From contig CAJINA010000282.1 of assembly GCA_905176665.1 (NCBI GenBank), positions 47,048 through 111,047 of the forward strand: a stretch of 64,000 nt of DNA. The letters run 5' to 3'. The notes beneath the pieces were generated by a model that was not told where the DNA came from, ran no database searches, and was given only the letters and a program-made list of their open reading frames with translations. Each line of letters begins with the position of its first letter. The first letter of the stretch is position 1. Both the position numbers and the translations under genes were made by a program. Below, in pieces: positions 17,066 through 26,688 of this stretch. The stretch is from Olavius algarvensis Delta 4 endosymbiont. Lineage in GTDB: Bacteria > Desulfobacterota > Desulfobacteria > Desulfobacterales > CAJINA01.

Positions 17066-18631
17066 CTAACCTCCGCGAATATCCCCACTCGCCGGTGGTA
17101 TCCAGCGCAGACCACCCTTGAAACCGTGCGCCCGGTAGAGATACCAGACCTTAAAAGGCTTGGTTCCTTCGTCCGGTTCGTTCTGCGGGGAATTACGGTA
17201 GATGTACACCGGCACCGGCGGATCCACCTTTTGGAATACCTGGTTGAGATGACTCAGGTGGCTTTGCGCATACTGCGTCACACCAACCGCGTCCTTGCCG
17301 ATTAGATCGACATCCTCCCACCAGTAATCGTAGACATTGGGCCGGTCCCAGCGATTGATGGAGACGGTGCGGGGATTGCCGGGTGTATAGAAGGCCAGTT
17401 CACTGGCCGTCTGGTACTTCAGGCCGAAAATGAAGGTATTGGCTGGATCCGGCATCGTGGATACAACCTGGGCTGTCTGCCAGCCCAGTTCCGGCCACCC
17501 CTGAATTTCATCGGCAGCCCGATCGAGATGGGCCGGCAGGGGCAGAACCGGCCGGATGACCTGGATCAGGATGACGGCCGTTATCAGGTAAGCGCTGCCA
17601 GTCGCCCAGGGCCACAACCGGGTAGCGGAGCGCGCGACCATATCCTGCTGGCGCCCGGGGCCGTAAAGAGCAGCGGCCAACACGCAGGCCGTGATATAAC
17701 CAGCCATGGGCCAGTTGCCATACACCCGGCTGTGGAAGCTCAAGAGTGCAAACCCGGCAAACATGATGAACGAGGTAAAGAACAGGTAACGGGCAATCCA
17801 GCTGTCGGCGCCGGGACGTTTGCGAAGAACGGCGTACCATGCCATGAGACACAGGATGAATATGAGGGGCGTCAGCAGGGCTGCCTGGGACCCCCAGTAA
17901 TCCCCGAAAAAATTCCAGTGAATGCTAAAAGCCTCATTGGCCCCACCGATATAGGCCACATGGCGTACTGAGTTCCAGTTGTTCTGCGCATTCCAGACAA
18001 TGACCGGTGTAAACATCAGGCAGCCGAACAATACACCGATATAGGGCTTCCAATGGGCTAAACGCGGTCGGTGCGCAGCGCTCAGCAGCCCGTACAGATA
18101 CGCCGAGGGTAGGAAAAGAACCATCGTGTATTTGCTGAGCATCCCGATACCGAACCAGAGGCCACCGGTCAGCCAGTCAAACCATCCGTGCCGTTCGTAG
18201 CCGCGCGCCACGTGATAACAGGCCCCCGACCAGGCCATGGCTTGCAGGCCGTCCGCAGTCGCCAGCAGGCCGCCCAGGGTGAAGGCGAATACCCCTTGCG
18301 TCAGTAGCGCCGTGTTGAAGGCGGCCCGCGCCCCGAACCAGCGTCCAGCCATGCGTGCCATGTAAAGCGATGCAATGGTAAGGGCCAGTACGGAAGGCAG
18401 TCGGACAGCGGTCTCGGTGTGACCCAGCAGCCGGGTGCTGATATTGATGGCCCAGGCAATCAGCGGGGCCTGGTCGTGGTATCCGGGTGCAAGGTAACGG
18501 CTCCACTGCCAGTAGTTGGTTTCATCCGGTACCAGGGGGAACAGGCCGGCGTATACCAGCCGAAACAGCATACCGGCCAGAATGACGGCCAGGGAATAGG
18601 AAAGGTATTTTTTATCAGCGTCGCGAAACAT
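17066..18631 (-). CDS. GT39-family membrane glycosyltransferase
   Basis: This is a 521-residue polytopic membrane protein of the PMT_2/ArnT type. The N-terminus has a membrane helix followed by FPLVPDETNYWQWSRYLAPG, where the Asp-Glu pair fits the catalytic acidic motif of the family. DQAPLIAWAI and about ten more hydrophobic stretches follow, then a soluble C-terminal domain from about residue 390. It lies opposite to the surrounding LPS genes and diverges from lptF. The sugar and acceptor cannot be told; modification of lipid A, core or a surface glycan is likely from context. Confidence 0.75.
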   Translation of the reverse strand: MFRDADKKYLSYSLAVILAGMLFRLVYAGLFPLVPDETNYWQWSRYLAPGYHDQAPLIAWAINISTRLLGHTETAVRLPSVLALTIASLYMARMAGRWFGARAAFNTALLTQGVFAFTLGGLLATADGLQAMAWSGACYHVARGYERHGWFDWLTGGLWFGIGMLSKYTMVLFLPSAYLYGLLSAAHRPRLAHWKPYIGVLFGCLMFTPVIVWNAQNNWNSVRHVAYIGGANEAFSIHWNFFGDYWGSQAALLTPLIFILCLMAWYAVLRKRPGADSWIARYLFFTSFIMFAGFALLSFHSRVYGNWPMAGYITACVLAAALYGPGRQQDMVARSATRLWPWATGSAYLITAVILIQVIRPVLPLPAHLDRAADEIQGWPELGWQTAQVVSTMPDPANTFIFGLKYQTASELAFYTPGNPRTVSINRWDRPNVYDYWWEDVDLIGKDAVGVTQYAQSHLSHLNQVFQKVDPPVPVYIYRNSPQNEPDEGTKPFKVWYLYRAHGFKGGLRWIPPASGDIRGG

Positions 18632-18737
18632 GGCCCTGCAATAAAGCCTGTAAATTCGAAAGTCAAGGATTTCAGGTCAGCTCAGCAGCCACAAAGGGCG
18701 CCGCATGACCGCCGGCCGCCGCCGTCATTATCATCGG

Positions 18738-18766
18738 TTGACTTGAACGTCGACAGGCAATAGGAT
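18738..18766 (+). promoter_or_regulatory. Candidate sigma-70 promoter for lptF
   Basis: TTGACT (18738-18743) and TAGGAT (18761-18766) are separated by 17 bases in the divergent gap between the GT39 gene and lptF. The spacing is ideal and the -10 box is moderate. It would drive lptF, lptG, waaA, lpxK and onward. Confidence 0.45.
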
Positions 18767-18852
18767 ATATCGATTAAAATCAATAGCGTACTTTGATCGC
18801 AAGCCGGCGTCGGCCAGCGGGGACATACCCGGCCGCGCCTTGGATACGGCCA

Positions 18853-20043
18853 ATGAAAATAAATTCCATCATCAGTCGTTACATCTTCAAGGAGATGATG
18901 CCGCCCTTCGTCATCAACCTGATCTTCTTTACGTTCATGTTTCTGATGACGCGTATCCTGGAAATTACCGACATGATCGTCAACTACGGCGTAAACCTCG
19001 GAACGGTCCTGAAGATCCTGGGGTTCACCATGCCGTTTTTTCTGCAGTTCATCATCCCCATGTCGGTCATGATGGCTGTGCTGCTGACCTTTCTGAAGAT
19101 GTCCTCGGACAACGAGATCATCGCCCTGAAAGCCGGCGGTGTCAGTCTCTACCGCTTGCTGCCGCCGGTATTTCTGTTTGCCCTGATCGGCGTGGTTCTG
19201 ACCGGCGCCACCGCCATCTATGGTCTGCCGACCGGCCGCATGGCCATAAAAAAGCTCCTCTACGATGTCGCGGTCAACAATACCGAGATCGGTTTGAAGC
19301 CGCGCACTTTCAACGACGCGTTCAACGGTGTCATGCTGTATGTAAACAAGATAGAGCCGGCCACTCGCACCTTGCTGGATGTTTTTATCGAAGACCAGCG
19401 CTCGCCGGGTGTCGTGAGCACTGTGGTGTCACCCAGAGGCCGTCTTTTCAGCCAGCCCGAGCAGGGCGTGTTTCAGTTGCGCCTTTATAACGGGAGCATC
19501 AACCAGGTGGATGTGCGGGACCGCTCGGCGCATACCGTCCAGTTTGAGACCTATGACATACGCCTGGACATCGAAAAGAGCGTGGGGATACACGGCGGCG
19601 GACCGAAAAATCAGGAAGAAATGAGTATCCCCGAGTTACTGGCCTACCTGGACAAGACCCCGCAAAAAGATGACCGCTACTACCTGACCCTGATGGAATT
19701 TCATAAAAAATTTTCGCTGCCGTTCTCATGCCTTTTCCTGGCGCTCCTGGCAGTCCCGCTCGGCATCCAGACCCGGCACGCCAAGCGTTCGTTCGGAGTC
19801 GGGCTTGGCCTGATCTTTTTCCTGTTATACTACCTGCTGCTTTCCGCCGGATGGGTGTTTGGTGAAACCGGGGCCTATCCGCCGCTCGTCGGCATGTGGG
19901 TTCCCAACCTGGTCATGGGCGGGATCGGCCTGTTTCTACTGATCCGCAATGCCAAGGAAAGGCCGGTCCGGATCGAGTTTTTGGGGCGCCTTGCAGCTTG
20001 GCTAAAAAAACGGCTGTTGCCGGTCCGGCCCGGCCCGCTTTAA
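18853..20043 (+). CDS. lptF: LPS export ABC permease LptF
   Basis: LptF is one of the two permeases of LptB2FG, which extracts LPS from the inner membrane and drives it along the Lpt bridge. The ATG at 18853 (MKINSIISRYIFKE) matches the family N-terminus and gives 396 residues; an upstream in-frame ATG at 18793 would add 20 residues and is unlikely. Three N-terminal membrane helices are followed by KMSSDNEIIALKAGGVSLYRL (coupling helix region), a periplasmic beta-jellyroll domain (about 130-270), and three C-terminal helices beginning near FHKKFSLPFSCL. lptG follows 57 bp downstream. Confidence 0.92.
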   Translation: MKINSIISRYIFKEMMPPFVINLIFFTFMFLMTRILEITDMIVNYGVNLGTVLKILGFTMPFFLQFIIPMSVMMAVLLTFLKMSSDNEIIALKAGGVSLYRLLPPVFLFALIGVVLTGATAIYGLPTGRMAIKKLLYDVAVNNTEIGLKPRTFNDAFNGVMLYVNKIEPATRTLLDVFIEDQRSPGVVSTVVSPRGRLFSQPEQGVFQLRLYNGSINQVDVRDRSAHTVQFETYDIRLDIEKSVGIHGGGPKNQEEMSIPELLAYLDKTPQKDDRYYLTLMEFHKKFSLPFSCLFLALLAVPLGIQTRHAKRSFGVGLGLIFFLLYYLLLSAGWVFGETGAYPPLVGMWVPNLVMGGIGLFLLIRNAKERPVRIEFLGRLAAWLKKRLLPVRPGPL

Positions 20044-20100
20044 CGGGGGCGGCCGCCAGCCGCGCCGGGTAGACGAACACGACACGCTTGAAATTGCGCT

Positions 20101-21177
20101 ATGAACCTTATCGTCCGCTACATATCAGCCGAAATTATTAAATACTTCAGCCTGGTTCTCATCATGGTGATTGGTATTTATCTGGCCGTGGACTTTCTGG
20201 AGAAAGTCGACGATTTTATGGAAGCCGGCATCGGGTTGTCCCGGATGTTCACTTTTTTTATCTACGAAATCCCTTTCATTATATCACAGATAGCTCCGGT
20301 TGCCTTGCTCCTGGCAGTTTTGATCGCCTTTGGCCTGATGAGCAAGAACAATGAGATCATTGCCCTCAAGAGCAGCGGCATCAGCATATATTACCTGGTC
20401 CGGCCCGTGTTGATCATCGGCCTTCTCTTCAGCCTCGCCCTGGGGGTGCTCGCTGAATTCATCGTGCCGGCTACCCGGGTGAAAGCCAACTATATCTGGC
20501 GGCAGGAAGTTCGCCAAGAGGCGGCCATCGCCTCCCGGGGAAAAAACATCTGGGTCAAAGGCAATCGCAGTATTTTGCATATCAAGTACTTCAATCCGGC
20601 CACCGGCACCATCAACGGGATATCTCTAAACCGGTTCGATGGAGATTTCAGGTTGGCCCTGCGTCTGGATGCGCGGCAAGGCGAATTTGAAAATGGATTA
20701 TGGCGGCTTTCCGATGTGATCCGGCAGCAGTTCAAAAAAGACGTGCGGCCACCTCTGGTAAAATTGGCGGAAACCATGGCCGTCGACCTGGACATCGTTC
20801 CTGCTGATTTGTCCCGGGCGGCTAAAAAATCCGACGAGATGGGGTTTTTCGAATTGTACCGGTATATCCAGAAGGTCGAAGCCGAAGGCTACGATGCGGT
20901 GAAATACCGAACCGATCTACAAGGTAAAATTGCGTTTCCCCTGGTCTGCGTCATTATGTGCCTGGCCGGAGTAGGCCTTGCCGTGCGGGGCCATCTAAAG
21001 GGAAGCTTGCCCATCAGCATAGCCTTTGGAATCGGGCTGGCCTTCTTGTACTGGGTATTTTCCAGTTTTTGCATGTCCCTGGGATACGGCGAGATGCTGC
21101 CGCCCTGGATTGCCGCCTGGATGGCCAATTTTCTTTTCCTGTGCTTCTGCGGATTTCTGCTGCTAAACGCGGAGTGA
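20101..21177 (+). CDS. lptG: LPS export ABC permease LptG
   Basis: This is the second permease of LptB2FG, 358 residues. It opens with LIVRYISAEIIKYFSLVL, has the LMSKNNEIIALKSSGISIYYL coupling region after the first helices, a periplasmic jellyroll (about 130-260) and three C-terminal helices starting around DLQGKIAFPLVC. LptF and LptG form the channel that loads LPS onto LptC. It sits directly behind lptF and its stop is 2 bp from the waaA start, so LPS export and Kdo transfer are expressed together. The ATPase lptB is not in the window. Confidence 0.92.
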   Translation: MNLIVRYISAEIIKYFSLVLIMVIGIYLAVDFLEKVDDFMEAGIGLSRMFTFFIYEIPFIISQIAPVALLLAVLIAFGLMSKNNEIIALKSSGISIYYLVRPVLIIGLLFSLALGVLAEFIVPATRVKANYIWRQEVRQEAAIASRGKNIWVKGNRSILHIKYFNPATGTINGISLNRFDGDFRLALRLDARQGEFENGLWRLSDVIRQQFKKDVRPPLVKLAETMAVDLDIVPADLSRAAKKSDEMGFFELYRYIQKVEAEGYDAVKYRTDLQGKIAFPLVCVIMCLAGVGLAVRGHLKGSLPISIAFGIGLAFLYWVFSSFCMSLGYGEMLPPWIAAWMANFLFLCFCGFLLLNAE

Positions 21178-21179
21178 TC

Positions 21180-22496
21180 ATGGCCCTGATGATCTATAAT
21201 GTTCTGATGATAGTGGCGCTGATAATCGGCCTTCCGATCGTTCTGCCTTTTCTGGTGACCACCCGCAAACGCCGCAAAACCGTGCTGCCAAGACTTCATC
21301 CCGCTCTCAAATATCGGCATACAAGGGCAAGCGGTAAGGCTCCATCGCCAACCATCTGGGTGCACGCGCTTTCATTGGGCGAGGTGCTCTCGGCAGTCCC
21401 GCTGGTGCAAGCACTTGAAAAACGCTTCGGCCGGGATGCCCTGGTTTTTTCCGCTTCTACCCTTAGCGGTTTTGAGACCGCCGGACAGCGTATTACGTCT
21501 TCCGTGCGCCAGGTATTCTTCTTTCCCTATGATCTTCTTTTCTCGGTCGTGTTGGCCGTCAGGCGGGTGGACCCGGCCCTGGTGATTATTGTCGAAACGG
21601 ACTTGTGGCCCAATTTCATGGCCCGGTTGGCCGCCAGGCAGGTCCCCGTGCTGCTGGTCAATGCGCGCCTGTCCGATCGTTCTACCAAGGGGTACCGCCG
21701 GGTCGGTCCAGTTGTCAGACCGCTGCTGAATGCTTTTCGGACGATCTGTGTCCAATCCAGTGCGGATGCCGACCGCTTTCGGTTGCTGGGTGCCCGGGCG
21801 GACCAGTTGATCGTAACCGGGAACCTAAAATTCGACATCCAGACCCAATCTTTGACCGGTCACGAGTTGGAGAGCCGGCGCAGGTTGTTTCGACTGGACC
21901 ACTCGGATCGGGTCATCGTAGCCGGCAGCACCCATCCGGGTGAAGAAGAAGTGCTGCTGGCCGGATTCGGCCAACTGATAAAACAGTGGCCCGCTATGAA
22001 ACTCATCCTGGCCCCGCGTGACCCGGAGCGGGCCGACTTGGTCAAAACCCTGGCAGCCGGTTACGGGCTCAAGGCAGCCTGCCTGTCAGATCTTGAAGGG
22101 CAGCCATCTGCCAGCCCGGCGGCGGTCATCGTCATTGACCGGATAGGCATTCTGGCCCAGGCGTATGCCCTGGGGGACCTGGCCTTCGTGGGCGGGTCAT
22201 TGGTGGCGGCCGGAGGCCATAATCCGCTGGAGCCGGCTGCCTGCGGCAAACCAGTCCTGTTTGGTCCGGACATGAGTGATTTCCGGTTGATTGCGGCCCT
22301 GCTTGTCCAGAACGGCGGTGCGTTTAGGGTCTCCAACGAGGTCGACTTTACCACGCAGGTAACGCGGCTGTTCAAGGACCAGGACTTTGCCCGGACCACC
22401 GGTCAAAACGCCTATCAAATCATTGCCGCGCATTCCGGTGCGGTCCACCGTACAATGGCCGCGGTGCTCAAGGTCACAGGCAGGCGTGATGCGTAA
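21180..22496 (+). CDS. waaA: 3-deoxy-D-manno-octulosonic-acid (Kdo) transferase WaaA
   Basis: WaaA (KdtA) adds Kdo from CMP-Kdo to the lipid A precursor at the inner-membrane face. The ATG at 21180 gives 438 residues with an N-terminal membrane anchor (YNVLMIVALIIGLPIVLPFL). WVHALSLGEVLSAVPLV follows, with the glutamate expected to be catalytic. ETDLWPNF, NARLSDRS, the C-terminal AGSTHPGEEE and FVGGSLVAAGGHNPLEPAA are standard KdtA motifs. The end overlaps lpxK by 8 bp. Whether one or two Kdo residues are added cannot be seen. Confidence 0.93.
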   Translation: MALMIYNVLMIVALIIGLPIVLPFLVTTRKRRKTVLPRLHPALKYRHTRASGKAPSPTIWVHALSLGEVLSAVPLVQALEKRFGRDALVFSASTLSGFETAGQRITSSVRQVFFFPYDLLFSVVLAVRRVDPALVIIVETDLWPNFMARLAARQVPVLLVNARLSDRSTKGYRRVGPVVRPLLNAFRTICVQSSADADRFRLLGARADQLIVTGNLKFDIQTQSLTGHELESRRRLFRLDHSDRVIVAGSTHPGEEEVLLAGFGQLIKQWPAMKLILAPRDPERADLVKTLAAGYGLKAACLSDLEGQPSASPAAVIVIDRIGILAQAYALGDLAFVGGSLVAAGGHNPLEPAACGKPVLFGPDMSDFRLIAALLVQNGGAFRVSNEVDFTTQVTRLFKDQDFARTTGQNAYQIIAAHSGAVHRTMAAVLKVTGRRDA

Positions 22497-23601
22497 ACTG
22501 GATCTGATTTTGCAGACCATCTGGCGGGGTGAAAAGAATGCGTACCATCGCCTCCAGGTGATATTGAAACCCTTGGCCCGCTTATATGCCGCCTGGATGC
22601 GCCTGCGAGCACACCTGTATCTCAAACGGCTGCGTCCGGTGCATAAACTGCCCTGTTTCGTGATATCGGTAGGAAACCTTTCGGTCGGCGGCACCGGTAA
22701 AACTCCCCTGACATTGTATCTGGCCGCCCACCTGACTACCGCTGGTTATAAGGTTGTCGTCATCAGTCGGGGGTACCGGGGCCGGCTTGAAGCCCGGGGG
22801 GGGATTGTCAGCGATGGCCGCCGTGTATTGGCCGGGGTCAGGGATTCCAGCGATGAACCGCAAATTCTGGCCAGACTGCTCAAGGGCGTCCCGGTCATTG
22901 TCGGTGACAATCGTTATCTGGCCGGGCAGCGAGCGATCCAGCAGTTTAAACCGGATGTGATTCTTTTGGATGATGCCTTCCAGCACTTGAAACTGTACCG
23001 GGACCTGGATATCGTCCTGTTGGATTGCCAGAGACCCTTTGGTAACGGATATACCCTTCCGGCCGGGGAGTTGCGGGAGCCGCCACGGGCTCTGGGCCGC
23101 AGTCACACGGCCATATTGACGCGCTGTCCGGCTGATGGAAAAGGTCTGTCGCGGCAGGTTCCCGATCAGTTTGCCCGGTATCTGACCGGTCCGGTTTTCC
23201 AAAGCCGGCATGTACCGGTCATCCGTGATATCCATGTTGCCCAGGGCTGCCGGCCAACTGAGAACCCATTGGCCGGCAGACGGGTTTTTGCTTTTTCCGG
23301 GGTGGCGAAAAACGAAGATTTCCTGTATGCCCTGTCCGGGTTGGATTGCGAGGTGGTCGGGAGCCAGGGATTCCCCGACCACCATTTTTTCAGTGAACGG
23401 GACCTGGCCGGTATTTGCAGGCAGGTGCAGGAATTGGACGTTGATTGCATCGTTACCACTGAGAAGGACCACGTGAAGATTGAACCGGCGATTTGCTGGC
23501 CGGTGGATCTGGTGGTTGTGGGCGTTGACATCTCCTTTGGTGATGATGAAGAGCGCTTCCACAACTGGCTCGGTAAGCAGTTGCCGGACAGACCGATTTG
23601 A
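22489..23601 (+). CDS. lpxK: Tetraacyldisaccharide 4'-kinase LpxK
   Basis: LpxK phosphorylates the 4' position of the lipid A disaccharide with ATP at the membrane. The P-loop is VGGTGKT (residues 66-72) within the family motif FVISVGNLSVGGTGKTP, followed by VISRGYRGR, GDEP-like SSDEPQ and LDDAFQHLKL. The 370-residue length is somewhat above the usual 330. The ATG at 22489 lies inside the end of waaA, with an 8-bp overlap. The stop overlaps a TTG codon of the next gene. Confidence 0.93.
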   Translation: MRKLDLILQTIWRGEKNAYHRLQVILKPLARLYAAWMRLRAHLYLKRLRPVHKLPCFVISVGNLSVGGTGKTPLTLYLAAHLTTAGYKVVVISRGYRGRLEARGGIVSDGRRVLAGVRDSSDEPQILARLLKGVPVIVGDNRYLAGQRAIQQFKPDVILLDDAFQHLKLYRDLDIVLLDCQRPFGNGYTLPAGELREPPRALGRSHTAILTRCPADGKGLSRQVPDQFARYLTGPVFQSRHVPVIRDIHVAQGCRPTENPLAGRRVFAFSGVAKNEDFLYALSGLDCEVVGSQGFPDHHFFSERDLAGICRQVQELDVDCIVTTEKDHVKIEPAICWPVDLVVVGVDISFGDDEERFHNWLGKQLPDRPI

Positions 23602-23609
23602 AAGCGTAC

Positions 23610-24515
23610 ATGATTGATTTTAATAAAATGGCGGCGGCCCTGCTGCTCAGACTTATTAATGTGCTCGGTGTTATCCCCCGTCCTATGGGACTTCGGATAG
23701 GGCAGGCGATCGGGAGGCTTCTATTCACTTTTGATAAAAAGCATCGTCGCATCGCAACCGAAAATGTGAGCCGGGCGTTTGATTGGCCGCCCCAGTCTCC
23801 GGATGTATACCGGATTGTTCGGCAGGTTTTCAAGAACCTGGGGATGATGCTCTTTGAAATCTCCTGGGCTGCCAGACTCGATCCGGCCCAGCACGCCCGC
23901 TACTTCCGGATTCGGGGCGCTGAAAACTATTACCAGGCCATGGAAAAGGGACGGGGTGCCCTGCTGCTGACCGCCCATATGGGCAATTGGGAACTTTTTT
24001 CTATTGTGGCCCACATGGCCGGAATCCCGGCCAACGTGGTGTACCGGCCGCTTGACAACAAAGCACTGGACGATGCCGTCAAACAGATCCGTTGCCGTTA
24101 CGGAGCCAGGTTGATTCCCACCAGGTACGCGTTTTACCGGATTGTCAAAACCTTGAAGAAGAAAGCCTGCGTGGCCATGCTGATGGACCAGAACGTCGAC
24201 TACTACAATGGCGTATATGTCGATTTCTTTGGTCGCCGGGCCTGTACGAACCGGGGAATGGCCTATATGGCCGTGCGGACCGAGGCCCCGGTGGTGCCGG
24301 TCTTCATGCTGCGGGAACCGGGCGGGTACCGGGCCGAGGTGCTGCCGGAGATTCCGTTGATAAAAACCGGGGACCTCCAAAAAGATATCGAAGAGAATAC
24401 GGCCAGGTACAATGCAGCGATCGAAGCCATAGTCCGTCAATATCCAGATCAATGGTTCTGGGTGCACCAGCGGTGGAAAACCAAAGCTTACTGCGTTTGG
24501 CCGCGGGAAAATTAG
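23610..24515 (+). CDS. Lipid A late acyltransferase, LpxL/HtrB family
   Basis: This is a lysophospholipid-acyltransferase-fold enzyme of about 301 residues that adds secondary acyl chains to Kdo-lipid A. The N-terminal part is a membrane-associated helix. The catalytic motif HMGNWE (an HxxxxE pair) starts at about residue 123, and MDQNVDYYNGVYVDFFGR is the second conserved block. WVHQRWK at the C-terminus is the usual family ending. A TTG at 23598 overlapping the lpxK stop is an alternative start. LpxL, LpxM and LpxP cannot be told apart by eye. Confidence 0.88.
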   Translation: MIDFNKMAAALLLRLINVLGVIPRPMGLRIGQAIGRLLFTFDKKHRRIATENVSRAFDWPPQSPDVYRIVRQVFKNLGMMLFEISWAARLDPAQHARYFRIRGAENYYQAMEKGRGALLLTAHMGNWELFSIVAHMAGIPANVVYRPLDNKALDDAVKQIRCRYGARLIPTRYAFYRIVKTLKKKACVAMLMDQNVDYYNGVYVDFFGRRACTNRGMAYMAVRTEAPVVPVFMLREPGGYRAEVLPEIPLIKTGDLQKDIEENTARYNAAIEAIVRQYPDQWFWVHQRWKTKAYCVWPREN

Positions 24516-24518
24516 ACC

Positions 24519-25571
24519 ATGACTTCAAATTTCAGAGGGGTTGAGAATATTCTGCTGCGGGCCGCCAACTGGGTCGGTGATGCGCTCATGACCACTCCGG
24601 CGGTAAGGGCGGTTCGAAAAAACTTTCCGGCCGCCCGCATCACGATTCTCGCCAAACCCTGGGTCATCCCGGTTTTTGAAAACAATCCCCATGTGGATGC
24701 CGTCATGCCGTATAAAGCTGACGGCCGGCATAGCGGTGCGCTCGGTCTGATTCGCCTTGCCCAGGATTTAAGAAGGGGGCGCTTCGACCTGGCGGTCCTT
24801 TTTCAAAACGCATTCGAAGCGGCCCTGCTCACCGGCATGGCCGGCATTCCCCGGCGGCTGGGATATGCTACCGACGGCCGAACCGCCCTTTTGACCGACC
24901 GGCTTTACACTTATCGGGAATTGAAAAGAGGACACCTGGTTGACTATTACCTCGGGATACTCGACGGGGTCGGTCTTGACCTGGACGGCCGTGAAATGGA
25001 TCTGTTTATATCCGCCCCGGAAAAAAAACGGGCTGTGGCACTGCTTGCCGAGTTGGGTATAAATGCCGAGCAACCCCTTGCCGGATTGAATCCCGGCGCC
25101 ACCTTTGGCACGGCCAAACGCTGGCTGCCGGAACGATTTGCCGATTTGAGCCGCCGGCTCTACACCGAAAAGGGCTACCGGAGTTTGCTGTTCGGCGGGC
25201 CGGGGGAAGCACAGCTCGGCCGACAGATCGCCGGAGCCGCGGACGGTTGTGCGATCAACCTTTGCGGTCGGACGAATTTACGCGAAGCCATGGCGCTGAT
25301 TGCTTGCTGCCGGTTTTTTATTACCAATGACTCCGGCCTGATGCATGTGGCTGCGGCCCTCGACAAACCACAGCTAGCCATCATTGGGCCCACTGATCAT
25401 ATCGCCACCGGGCCGAGCAATCCACACAGCCGGATCGTCAGGGTCCCGGGTGCCTGTCACTTGAGTCCTTGCCTCCTGATGGATTGCCCCATCGATCATC
25501 GCTGCATGACCAGCATTACGGTTGATCTGGTGCTGGCTGAACTACAGGCGCTGTTAGCGGAAAGCGGGTAA
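24519..25571 (+). CDS. waaF: ADP-heptose:LPS heptosyltransferase II
   Basis: This GT9-family enzyme of 350 residues transfers the second L,D-heptose onto the inner core. It has ILLRAANWVGDALMTTPAV at the N-terminus, GLNPGATFGTAKRWLPERFA (donor binding), and the C-terminal TNDSGLMHVAAAL with IGPTDH. These are hallmarks of WaaF rather than WaaC. It follows the acyltransferase by 3 bp and precedes the WaaC-like gene by 7 bp. Its donor, ADP-heptose, would come from GmhA, an unseen HldE kinase domain, GmhB, the HldE2 protein at 40158 and HldD. Confidence 0.92.
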   Translation: MTSNFRGVENILLRAANWVGDALMTTPAVRAVRKNFPAARITILAKPWVIPVFENNPHVDAVMPYKADGRHSGALGLIRLAQDLRRGRFDLAVLFQNAFEAALLTGMAGIPRRLGYATDGRTALLTDRLYTYRELKRGHLVDYYLGILDGVGLDLDGREMDLFISAPEKKRAVALLAELGINAEQPLAGLNPGATFGTAKRWLPERFADLSRRLYTEKGYRSLLFGGPGEAQLGRQIAGAADGCAINLCGRTNLREAMALIACCRFFITNDSGLMHVAAALDKPQLAIIGPTDHIATGPSNPHSRIVRVPGACHLSPCLLMDCPIDHRCMTSITVDLVLAELQALLAESG

Positions 25572-25578
25572 TGTCATT

Positions 25579-26640
25579 ATGGCATCCACACCTGAACATA
25601 TTCTGATTGTAAAGCTCAGTGCCATCGGTGATGTGATTCACACCCTGCCGGCGCTGAACGCCATCCGGCGACACTTTCCGCATGCCCAGATTACCTGGCT
25701 GGTGGAGGAGGCTGCTGCCGGTCTGCTGGAGGGACACCCGGCCCTTGACCGCGTTCTGGTTTCCCGGCGCAAGTATTGGCTGCGTGGACTGCGGGGGCCC
25801 GAACGCTGCCAGCACCTATCGGAAATGGCAGCCTTCATCAAGAATCTGCGTGACACCCGGTACGATATGATCCTGGATTTCCAGGCTTCTTTGAAAGGCG
25901 GCGTGCTTATCGCCCTGGCACGCGGCGTACGCAAGATCGGATTCGGCAAGGGTCTGGAGCACCAGGAACACAGTCATCTGTTCCTCAATGAAAAAGTGCC
26001 GGCGGTGGACATGGAAATCCATGCGCTAACCCGGGGACTACTGTTGCTGGCTCAGATCGGGATACCGACCAGGCGGATCGAATACGGCCTGCCGGTGTCG
26101 GCCCGTGACCGGGATCACATTGGGCGTCTGCTGTCGGTCACCGGGATCGATCCGCAGACGAAAGTGGTGGCCATCAATCCCGTCGCCCAGTGGGAAACCA
26201 AGTTGTGGGACAATCGAAAATTCGCCGCTCTTGCGGATCTGCTGATAGAACGTTATGATGTCTCGATTGTTTTTACCGGCGGACCGGCGGATCGCCCGAC
26301 CGTGGCGGCGATTATGGTCCAAATGCAGCATCGGGCATTTGATTTTACCGGTAAAACCAGCTTGTTGGGTCTGGCGGCCCTTTATGCGCGGGTGGCCTGT
26401 CTGATATCGACCGATACCGGGCCCATGCACCTGGGGGCAGCTGTCGGGATCCCGGTCGTGGCTTTGTTTGGGCCCACCGCCCCGTGGCGGACCGGTCCCT
26501 TTGGAGAGGGGCACCGGATTGTCCACACGGATTGCAGCTGCGCGCCCTGTTATCAGCGCCGCTGCGAGACGGCCCATTGCATGGCGGGGATTACCGTCGC
26601 GCAGGTTGCCGCCCAGATAGAACAGCTTCAGTTGCTATAA
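25579..26640 (+). CDS. waaC: ADP-heptose:LPS heptosyltransferase I (WaaC-like)
   Basis: This is a second GT9 enzyme, 353 residues. It begins HILIVKLSAIGDVIHTLPAL, the WaaC-type start (KLSSLGDVIHTLPAL in enterics), followed by ITWLVEE. The C-terminal half has TDTGPMHLGAAVGIPVVALFG for ADP-heptose binding. The expected role is adding the first heptose to Kdo. Four cysteines near the end (CSCAPCYQRRC) are common in heptosyltransferases of this broader group. The start at 25579 follows waaF by 7 bp. Confidence 0.88.
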   Translation: MASTPEHILIVKLSAIGDVIHTLPALNAIRRHFPHAQITWLVEEAAAGLLEGHPALDRVLVSRRKYWLRGLRGPERCQHLSEMAAFIKNLRDTRYDMILDFQASLKGGVLIALARGVRKIGFGKGLEHQEHSHLFLNEKVPAVDMEIHALTRGLLLLAQIGIPTRRIEYGLPVSARDRDHIGRLLSVTGIDPQTKVVAINPVAQWETKLWDNRKFAALADLLIERYDVSIVFTGGPADRPTVAAIMVQMQHRAFDFTGKTSLLGLAALYARVACLISTDTGPMHLGAAVGIPVVALFGPTAPWRTGPFGEGHRIVHTDCSCAPCYQRRCETAHCMAGITVAQVAAQIEQLQLL

Positions 26641-26688
26641 CCCGACGGACCAGTTGATTGTCCCGGAACAGAATACCCCGAATCTGGC

